This document shows, one piece after another, positions 1 to 5,448 of a DNA stretch of 7,086 bases. The translations under genes were made by a program, and so were the position numbers. The stretch's first letter is position 1. The number at the start of each line of letters is the position of its first letter. Under the pieces are notes generated by a model. It saw only the letters and a list, made by a program, of their open reading frames with translations. It made no database searches and was not told the DNA's origin. Origin of the DNA: Frondihabitans sp. (GTDB lineage Bacteria; Actinomycetota; Actinomycetes; Actinomycetales; Microbacteriaceae); NCBI GenBank assembly GCA_025464735.1, contig JAODMX010000543.1, positions 1-7,086 of the forward strand, written 5' to 3'.

Positions 1-911
1 GGAGTCTCGTAGGTGGCGTGCACCTTGATGACGAGGCCGAGCGACAGATGCTGCTGAAGCTGGTAACGGCGGAGGGGCAGAGGTGGGTCGTAGCTGATTC
101 GGTCGTACAGGTTCGGCGGGACGGCGACGAGGGCTCGGGTCGCGTGCACCTCGAGGGCGTCGGTCACCGCGGTGACTCCGTCGGCCGACCACGTGAGCGT
201 GTGCACCGGCTGCTCCAGCTTGACGCTGTCGCTAAGGGACGCGGCCAGAGCCAACGGCACGCTCTGGAGGCCGCCGACGACCCTCTTGTCGAGGATGAAG
301 TCGGCGTCGACGAGGTTTGAGAAGCCGCCTGCGCTGGCGGCCATCAGAAGCGCCTGCAGGGTGGAGAAGGCGTGCGCGGGTTTTGTCAGCATCGCGTCGG
401 CGATGAACAGGGCGATGTTATCCCGTGCCTCGACGTCGTCTGACTGACTGACGAGCCACTCCTTGAACGACACCGTATCGAGCTCTCGGGCTCGCGGGTG
501 CTCCCAGGGGGTGTCGGCATCGATCTCGGCCGTCAGTGCGTCGAGGACGACGATGAGGCGCTCGATTTCGCTTTCGGTGGTCGGCGACGCCGGGAAGATG
601 TCGCCCGTGAAGCGTTTCGCGACACCGTCGTGGCCGACGTAGACGCTGTCGCCCTCGCGGTAGCGGGAGTACGTCGGGAGGTCGAGCTCTGCCAGTGTGG
701 CGAGCAGAGCGGTCTGATCGGGCGAGACCCATTGCCCACCGATCTCGTACATCTGGCCGTCGATCGAGTTGGTCCACAGGCGGCCGCCGACGCGGTCGCG
801 GGCTTCGAGCACGACGACCGAGAGACCTGCTTTCGTGAGGTCGCTCGCGGCGGTCAGCCCGGTCGCGCCGGCGCCGATGACGACGACGTCGCAGGTGAGT
901 GATTCAGTCAT
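1..911 (-). CDS. puo: Putrescine oxidase (FAD-dependent amine oxidase), C-terminus cut off by the window edge
   Basis: Flavin amine oxidase that oxidatively deaminates putrescine to 4-aminobutanal, NH3 and H2O2 in the cytoplasm. The 303 residues present begin MTESLTCDVVVIGAGATGL. This includes the Rossmann dinucleotide motif GAGATG at 13-18, E36 as the expected ribose-binding acid, the ARDRVGGR motif at 37-44 and GGQWVSP at 58-64. By recall, without alignment, blocks such as GGQWVSPDQT, MLTKPAHAFS and LGLVIKVHA match actinobacterial (Rhodococcus/Kocuria) putrescine oxidase closely, more than generic monoamine oxidase. The family is about 450-480 residues, so roughly a third, including the substrate-binding glutamate and the FAD-closing C-terminus, lies left of base 1. 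The ATG at 911 has a GAAGG box 8 nt upstream (920-924). It is the last visible gene of the gabT operon, 16 nt after the dehydrogenase stop. Another diamine or monoamine substrate remains possible. Confidence 0.9.
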   Translation of the reverse strand, partial: MTESLTCDVVVIGAGATGLTAASDLTKAGLSVVVLEARDRVGGRLWTNSIDGQMYEIGGQWVSPDQTALLATLAELDLPTYSRYREGDSVYVGHDGVAKRFTGDIFPASPTTESEIERLIVVLDALTAEIDADTPWEHPRARELDTVSFKEWLVSQSDDVEARDNIALFIADAMLTKPAHAFSTLQALLMAASAGGFSNLVDADFILDKRVVGGLQSVPLALAASLSDSVKLEQPVHTLTWSADGVTAVTDALEVHATRALVAVPPNLYDRISYDPPLPLRRYQLQQHLSLGLVIKVHATYET

Positions 912-927
912 GGTGGTTACCTTCGAA

Positions 928-2400
928 CTAGCTCGCGGGGATGAAAGTGTAGGTGGTGTCGAGGTATTCGTGGATGCCCTCGACGCCGCCCTCGCGCCCG
1001 AGGCCCGACGACTTGACGCCGCCGAACGGCGCTGAGGCGTTCGACACGACGCCACTGTTGAGGCCGAGCATGCCGGACTGAAGTCGGCCCATCAGGCGAT
1101 GGCCGCGGGCGAGGTCGGTCGTGAAGGCGTAGGCCACGAGACCGAATTCGGTGTCGTTCGCGAGCGCGACAGCTTCGTCTTCGGTATCGAACGTCGAGAT
1201 GGCGGCGACGGGCCCGAAGATCTCTTCGCGCAGGAGCCGAGTCCCCGGCTGCACCCCCGTCAGAACGGTCGGCGCGTAGAAGGTGCCCGGCCGATCGAGC
1301 GCCTCACCGCCGGTGAGCACGACCGCTCCGCGGCCTGTGGCGTCGTCGACGAGCTCCGTGTTTTTTGCGACGGCCGCACCGTTGATGAGGGGGCCGATGG
1401 AGACGCCGTCGTCGGTGCCGCGACCGATGGCGAGGGCTCGTACTTTCTCGGTCAGCTTCGACGCGAACTGCTCGGCGACCGACGAGTGGACGAAGAACCG
1501 GTTGGCGGCCGTGCAGGCTTCGCCGATGTTGCGGAACTTCGCGAGCATGGCACCGGCGACGGCGGCGTCGATATCGGCGTCTTCGAAGACGAGGAACGGT
1601 GCGTTGCCGCCGAGTTCCATCGAGGTGCGCAGCACGTTGTCGGCGGCCTGCTTGAGCAGGATCTTGCCGACGGGTGTTGACCCCGTGAAGCTGACCTTGC
1701 GGAGCCGGGGATCGGCGAGGATCGCGGACGAGACTCCCGAGGCGTTGGTGGTCGTGACGATGTTGACGACGCCTTTCGGAACGCCGGCCTCGATCAGGAG
1801 CTTGCCGAAGTAGAGGCTCGTCAGCGGGGTCAGCTCGGCGGGCTTCACGACCACCGTGCAGCCAGCGGCCAGGGCGGGTGCGATCTTGCGGGTGGCCATG
1901 GCCAGCGGGAAGTTCCAGGGCGTGATCAGGAAGCAGGGGCCCACAGGTCGGTGCGACACGATCGTGGTGCCCGTGCCCTCGGGGTTGCGGCCGTAGCGAC
2001 CCGAGATTCGCACGGCCTCCTCGGAGAACCACCGCAGGAACTCGGCGCCGTACGCGACCTCTCCCCGCGCCTCGGTCAGGGACTTGCCCATCTCGATGGT
2101 CATCAGGAGCGCGAGGTCGTCGGCGTGCTCGATCGTGAGGTCGAACGCCCGTCGGAGGATCTCGCCACGGAGGCGTGGCGCTGTGGCGGCCCACTCGTCG
2201 GCAGCGGCCGACGCCGCGTCGAGCGCTGCGATGCCTTCGGCCGGAGACGCGTCGGCCACCTCGGCGAGCGCGGAGCCCGTGGCGGGGTCGATCACCGTGA
2301 ACGTGTCGCCCGATTCGGACGGGCGCCAGACGCCGTCGATGAGAAGGCCGGTGGGCACCTCTGCGAGAAGGGCTTCTTCGCGGGACGTTGTGACTGTCAT
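928..2400 (-). CDS. gabD: NAD(P)-dependent succinate-semialdehyde dehydrogenase (ALDH superfamily)
   Basis: A 490-residue aldehyde dehydrogenase, full family length, oxidising succinate semialdehyde to succinate in GABA catabolism. Visible motifs are PWNFP at 161-165 (oxyanion Asn163), KPAE at 186-189, the glycine motif FTGSTPVG at 238-245, ELGG at 262-265 (general base E262), catalytic Cys296 in GEACTAANR, EEIFGP at 392-397 (E393) and PFGGVKSSG near 458-466. E189 sits where ALDHs that prefer NAD+ usually carry a ribose-binding glutamate, so NAD+ use is inferred. The second loop cysteine found in E. coli and human SSADH (CxC) is Ala298 here, so that disulfide redox switch is absent. Its ATG lies in an ATGA overlap with the gabT stop, behind GGAGG 4 nt upstream (2405-2409), showing translational coupling. 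With putrescine oxidase downstream, it may also or instead oxidise 4-aminobutanal; family membership is certain but substrate is not. Confidence 0.88.
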   Translation of the reverse strand: MTVTTSREEALLAEVPTGLLIDGVWRPSESGDTFTVIDPATGSALAEVADASPAEGIAALDAASAAADEWAATAPRLRGEILRRAFDLTIEHADDLALLMTIEMGKSLTEARGEVAYGAEFLRWFSEEAVRISGRYGRNPEGTGTTIVSHRPVGPCFLITPWNFPLAMATRKIAPALAAGCTVVVKPAELTPLTSLYFGKLLIEAGVPKGVVNIVTTTNASGVSSAILADPRLRKVSFTGSTPVGKILLKQAADNVLRTSMELGGNAPFLVFEDADIDAAVAGAMLAKFRNIGEACTAANRFFVHSSVAEQFASKLTEKVRALAIGRGTDDGVSIGPLINGAAVAKNTELVDDATGRGAVVLTGGEALDRPGTFYAPTVLTGVQPGTRLLREEIFGPVAAISTFDTEDEAVALANDTEFGLVAYAFTTDLARGHRLMGRLQSGMLGLNSGVVSNASAPFGGVKSSGLGREGGVEGIHEYLDTTYTFIPAS

Positions 2401-3758
2401 GCTGCCTCCAGGGCGTGCTGCACGACGTCGAGGCCGTCGTAGAGCAGATCGTCGCTGATCGAGAGTGGTGGGAGAAAGCGGATCACGTTTCCGAAGGTGC
2501 CGCAGGTGAGGAGGATCACTCCGTTGGCGTGGCTGCCGGACGCGATCTTCGACGTGAGTGCGGCATCCGGCTCGCCCGTGATCGGGTCGACGATCTCGAT
2601 CGCGATCATCGCGCCGCGCCCCCGGACGTCTCCGATGCGAGGGTCCTGTGTCTTCATCTCGGTCAGGCGCTTCAGCATCAGCGTTTCGATTTCACGGGCT
2701 CGGTCGATGAGCCCGTCGTGCTCGTAGCTCTCGATCGCAGCCAGAGCGGCGGCACAGGCGACAGGGTTGCCGCCGTAGGTGCCGCCGAGCCCTCCGACGT
2801 GCGGGGCGTCCATGATCTCGGCCCGCCCGGTCACCGCCGACAGTGGGAGGCCACCGGCGATACCTTTGGCCGTGCAGATGAGGTCGGGGACGAGCCCTTC
2901 GTGCTCCGAGGCGAACATCGCGCCCGTCCGGGCGAAACCGGTCTGGACTTCGTCGGCGATGAACACGACTCCGTTGGCTGTCGCCCAGGTGGACAGCGCG
3001 GTGAGGAACCCCGGCGCCGGCACGATGAACCCGCCTTCGCCCTGGATCGGTTCGATGATGATCGCAGCAACCGAGGCGGCGCCGACCTGCTTTTCGATCA
3101 GGGCGATCGCTTCGCGTGCGGCTGCTTCGCCCGAGAGGCCGTCACGGTAGGGGTAGGAGAGCGGCGCCCGGTAGATCTCGGGAGCAAAGGGACCGAAGCC
3201 GGATTTGTAGGGCATGGCCTTGGCGGTCAGTGCCATCGTGAGGTTGGAGCGGCCGAGGAAGGCGTGAACGAAGGCGAACACGGCTTGGCGGCCCGTGTAC
3301 GACCGGGCGATCTTGACGGCGTTCTCGACCGCCTCGGCTCCCGTGTTGAACAGGGCTGAACGCTTCTCGTGATCGCCGGGAGTGAGCCGGTTGAGGGCCT
3401 CGGCGACTTCGACATAGGAGTCGTAGCCGGTGATCATGAAACACGTGTGCGTGAAGCGGGCCACCTGTTCTTGCACGGCGGCGACCACGGTCGGCGCGGC
3501 GTTGCCGATGCCGGTGACGGCGATGCCCGTTCCGAAGTCGATGAAGCTGTTGCCGTCGACGTCGACCAGGACGCCACCGCCCGCGACATCGGTGAAGACG
3601 GGGAGGGTGATGCCCACTCCTCTGGCAACGGCGGCGGACTTGCGGGCGAGGATCTCGCGCGACCGCGGCCCGGGGATTTCGGTGACCAGGTGGCGCCGCT
3701 GGGGGAGGCCAGGGCCGCCGATCTTGTGATCGGCCTCGTTCGCGTCGACGATCGTCAT
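2397..3758 (-). CDS. gabT: 4-aminobutyrate--2-oxoglutarate aminotransferase
   Basis: Class III PLP-dependent aminotransferase of 453 residues, normal for GabT. It transfers the amino group of GABA to 2-oxoglutarate, giving succinate semialdehyde and glutamate. Visible features are the phosphate-binding NTGAEAVENAVK (138-149), IIEPIQGEGG (234-243), the pyridine-N-binding aspartate in ADEVQTGF (D269), Schiff-base Lys298 in CTAKGIAGG, and GGTYGGNP (325-332), whose Thr327 should contact the cofactor phosphate of the partner subunit. In the block usually written AYHGRT or AFHGRT the protein reads AFLGRS (166-171), so the histidine is Leu168. I chose the ATG at 3758 because GGAGG (3764-3768) lies 5 nt before it; an in-frame TTG at 3770 would put this ribosome site inside the gene. 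First gene of the operon, divergent from the PucR regulator. Other omega-amino acids (5-aminovalerate, beta-alanine) are possible additional substrates. Confidence 0.92.
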   Translation of the reverse strand: MTIVDANEADHKIGGPGLPQRRHLVTEIPGPRSREILARKSAAVARGVGITLPVFTDVAGGGVLVDVDGNSFIDFGTGIAVTGIGNAAPTVVAAVQEQVARFTHTCFMITGYDSYVEVAEALNRLTPGDHEKRSALFNTGAEAVENAVKIARSYTGRQAVFAFVHAFLGRSNLTMALTAKAMPYKSGFGPFAPEIYRAPLSYPYRDGLSGEAAAREAIALIEKQVGAASVAAIIIEPIQGEGGFIVPAPGFLTALSTWATANGVVFIADEVQTGFARTGAMFASEHEGLVPDLICTAKGIAGGLPLSAVTGRAEIMDAPHVGGLGGTYGGNPVACAAALAAIESYEHDGLIDRAREIETLMLKRLTEMKTQDPRIGDVRGRGAMIAIEIVDPITGEPDAALTSKIASGSHANGVILLTCGTFGNVIRFLPPLSISDDLLYDGLDVVQHALEAA

Positions 3759-3763
3759 GAGGG

Positions 3764-3768
3764 CCTCC
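3764..3768 (-). promoter_or_regulatory. Ribosome binding site fixing the gabT start
   Basis: GGAGG on the minus strand, 5 nt before the ATG at 3758. It decides against the longer TTG start at 3770, which would place this perfect Shine-Dalgarno core within codons 1-3. Confidence 0.8.
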
Positions 3769-3787
3769 AAGGGTCGAAGTGAGTCGG

Positions 3788-3808
3788 GTTGATTGGTTAA
3801 TCGCCAAC
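3788..3808. repeat. Imperfect dyad GTTG-N13-CAAC with nested palindromes
   Basis: Outer arms GTTG (3788-3791) and CAAC (3805-3808) enclose TTGG-N7-CCAA (3793-3807) and the small palindrome GATT-GGTT-AATC (3791-3802). The axes of these arms do not fully coincide, so this is a cluster of half-sites rather than one perfect operator. It overlaps the possible gabT -10 and start point, where a bound repressor would block transcription. The arms are short and chance is a real alternative. Confidence 0.35.
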
Positions 3809-3843
3809 TTAGGGACTGCCGCTGATGCTCGTGATGCCGTTCT

Positions 3844-3890
3844 GGCAGAGTGTGGATAACTCATGGCCGAAGCGGCACAAAGTGGATAAC
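3844..3890 (+). repeat. Pair of 17-bp direct repeats with 30-bp periodicity
   Basis: GGCAGAGTGTGGATAAC (3844-3860) and GGCACAAAGTGGATAAC (3874-3890) agree at 14 of 17 positions, with an identical 9-bp core GTGGATAAC at 3852-3860 and 3882-3890. The period is exactly 30 bp, close to three helical turns, so a protein bound at both would face the same side of the DNA. The pair lies 86-132 bp upstream of the gabT ATG and ends 8 nt before the regulator's GTG. This position suits activation of gabT and autoregulation of the divergent gene. That the PucR protein binds here is inferred. Confidence 0.6.
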
Positions 3891-3898
3891 CTTCGAGA

Positions 3899-5431
3899 GT
3901 GCCAACAACGTCGCCGCCCACTGTCCGAGGCCTTCTCGCCGAATCGGCGCTCCGTCTCGTGCCGCGATTGACCGGCGACGGGCTCGACACACCGATCAAT
4001 TGGGCACACAGTTCCGATCTGGCCGACCCGACGCCCTTCCTCAGCGGGCATGCACTGCTGCTGACCACGGGGACCCAGTTCCCGGCAGACGGGGCGGATG
4101 GTTCGGCCTTCTACGAGCCCTACGTCGATCGACTGGCGAAGGCGGGGGTCGTGGCCATCGGCTTCGGCCTCGAGGTCATCCGCGAGGGCACTCCCGACGC
4201 CCTGGTCGAGGTGTGCGGGCGTCGAGGGATCACCCTCGTCGAGGTGCCCTACGAGATTCCGTTCATCGCTCTCATTCGCTGGGTCGCCGACCGGATCAGC
4301 GCTCGCGAACGGGAGCGCGACTCCTGGACGCTGCGTGCGCAGCGCGCCGTCTCGGTGGCCGCCCTCACGACGGGAACACTGGCCTCGGTCGCCCGGGCGC
4401 TGGCCGACCAGGTTGAAGGCGCGGTGATCGTGCTTTCGTCGTCGGGCGATGTCGTGCTTGACGAACGCTCGGTGCCGGTTGCCCTTGAGCCCGTCGCGGT
4501 GGAGGGGCGCAGGATGCTGGGGCGGGGTTCCCGAGCCAGCCTGGATGTTTCGCTTCCCGGCTGGGACGGCTTTGCCACGGTTCAGACTTTCGGCCAGCGT
4601 TCCTCGCTCCGGGGCGCCATCGGCGTCGCCGGCCGAGGCAAGAACGACGTCGCGACCCAGGCGGTCGTCACGAGTGCCGTCGCGATCGCCGAGGTCTTGC
4701 TCGGCTACGGCTACTCCGAGCGGCACCTCGAGCAGCGCCTGGGAGGCGTCATCGTGAAGCTTCTGCTGGACGGCCAGGTGGCTGCGGCCGCGGCAGTCGC
4801 GGCGGAGTTCCGGACGCCGGTCCCTGACGCACTTCGCGTGGGGCTCATCAGTGTTCCCGACGACCTGGGCGACGGCGCGCGCGAGCGGCTCGTCGATGCG
4901 ATCGCCCGCGAGAAACTCGCATTCGTTGATGACCGGGGCGATCGGATCGTGTTCGTCATCGCGGCATCGTCGACCGACCGGCTGAGCGCGCTGGTACGCG
5001 ACTCCGAGGTCTTCGGAGATCTTCCTGTCGGTCTGTCGGCCGTCCTCGCACCGCCCGAGGCGACGGCGGGCCTCGCCCAGGCCACCCGGGTGATCTCGCA
5101 GAATCGTGACCCCGGTCTCGGTGTCTTCGGTGACTCGGCCGGGGGCCTCCTCGACGACCTGTGGTCGCCGGCCGCGGAGAACCTGGCCCGGAGGCGGCTG
5201 GAGGTGCTTGCGGGGGATGCGGGAGACCTGATCCGATGCTCCCGGCTCTGGCTCGACCACAACGGCCACTGGGAGTCCGCGGCCCGAGATGCGGGGTTGC
5301 ACCGGCACACGCTGAAGTCGCGCATTGCGCGGGTGGGCACACTCCTCTCGCTCGACCTCGAGACGTTCGCCGGCCGCGCCGAGCTCTGGGCTCTCCTTCA
5401 GGCCTCGCGGTCGGTGCCCCCCACCTCCTGA
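3899..5431 (+). CDS. PucR-family transcriptional regulator, probable activator of the GABA/putrescine operon
   Basis: A 510-residue protein with the standard PucR layout. The N-terminal PucR domain (about 8-130) begins TVRGLLAESALRLVPRL and contains the INWAHSSDL segment. A variable middle region (about 150-430) follows. The C-terminal PucR-type helix-turn-helix (about 445-500) is recognisable from LWLDHNGHWESAARDAGLHRHTLKSRIARV. The GTG at 3899 is chosen because the PucR domain starts within ten residues of it. No convincing Shine-Dalgarno precedes it, so leaderless translation is possible. It is transcribed divergently from gabT across 140 nt, the usual arrangement for a local regulator. 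In Corynebacterium glutamicum a PucR-type GabR is known to activate the gabTDP operon, which supports the same role here, but orthology is not shown. The effector could be GABA, putrescine or an aldehyde intermediate. Confidence 0.88.
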   Translation: MPTTSPPTVRGLLAESALRLVPRLTGDGLDTPINWAHSSDLADPTPFLSGHALLLTTGTQFPADGADGSAFYEPYVDRLAKAGVVAIGFGLEVIREGTPDALVEVCGRRGITLVEVPYEIPFIALIRWVADRISARERERDSWTLRAQRAVSVAALTTGTLASVARALADQVEGAVIVLSSSGDVVLDERSVPVALEPVAVEGRRMLGRGSRASLDVSLPGWDGFATVQTFGQRSSLRGAIGVAGRGKNDVATQAVVTSAVAIAEVLLGYGYSERHLEQRLGGVIVKLLLDGQVAAAAAVAAEFRTPVPDALRVGLISVPDDLGDGARERLVDAIAREKLAFVDDRGDRIVFVIAASSTDRLSALVRDSEVFGDLPVGLSAVLAPPEATAGLAQATRVISQNRDPGLGVFGDSAGGLLDDLWSPAAENLARRRLEVLAGDAGDLIRCSRLWLDHNGHWESAARDAGLHRHTLKSRIARVGTLLSLDLETFAGRAELWALLQASRSVPPTS

Positions 5432-5448
5432 CGCGCAGGGCTCAGGAG
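5425..5448. terminator. Perfect inverted repeat between convergent genes, possible bidirectional terminator
   Basis: CTCCTGA (5425-5431) and TCAGGAG (5442-5448) are perfect 7-bp arms around a 10-nt loop, with two further GC pairs possible inside (5433-5434 with 5440-5441). The regulator's TGA stop is the end of the left arm and the mftF TGA, read on the minus strand, is the end of the right arm. There is no T-run on either side, so if it terminates transcription it is not a classic intrinsic terminator. Its place between two convergent stops supports the call. Confidence 0.45.

Larger units (their letters stand above)
3759..3898. promoter_or_regulatory. Divergent control region between gabT operon and PucR regulator
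   Basis: The only sizeable non-coding stretch in the window, and clearly less GC-rich than the genes around it. It must hold both divergent promoters. On the minus strand TAAGTT (3811 down to 3806) fits the loose actinobacterial -10 pattern TAnnnT and would start transcription about 40 nt before the gabT ATG; no good -35 precedes it, as expected of an activator-dependent promoter. On the plus strand GATAAC at 3885-3890 sits where a -10 would be for a transcript starting at or next to the regulator's GTG, but it lacks the final T and a clear -35. Both promoter assignments are guesses from pattern alone. The repeats and dyad are listed separately. Confidence 0.6.

Noticed and set aside
1361..1366. 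Run of six T as part of a terminator or programmed slippage site
   Set aside because: It falls within the intact dehydrogenase frame (codons for Lys-Asn), has no adjacent hairpin, and the frame continues normally on both sides.
1304..2194. A 296-codon minus-strand frame inside the dehydrogenase gene
   Set aside because: It is a frame-shifted reading of the same DNA that encodes the intact ALDH motifs; composition is dominated by Arg, Pro and His.
3759..3770. TTG start for gabT at 3770, four codons earlier
   Set aside because: It would place the GGAGG ribosome site within the gene; the ATG at 3758 is ideally spaced from that site.
3844..3890. Replication origin or plasmid iterons suggested by the DnaA-box-like repeats
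   Set aside because: Only two copies are present, with no AT-rich unwinding region and no dnaA, dnaN or rep gene nearby; the context is a divergent metabolic promoter.
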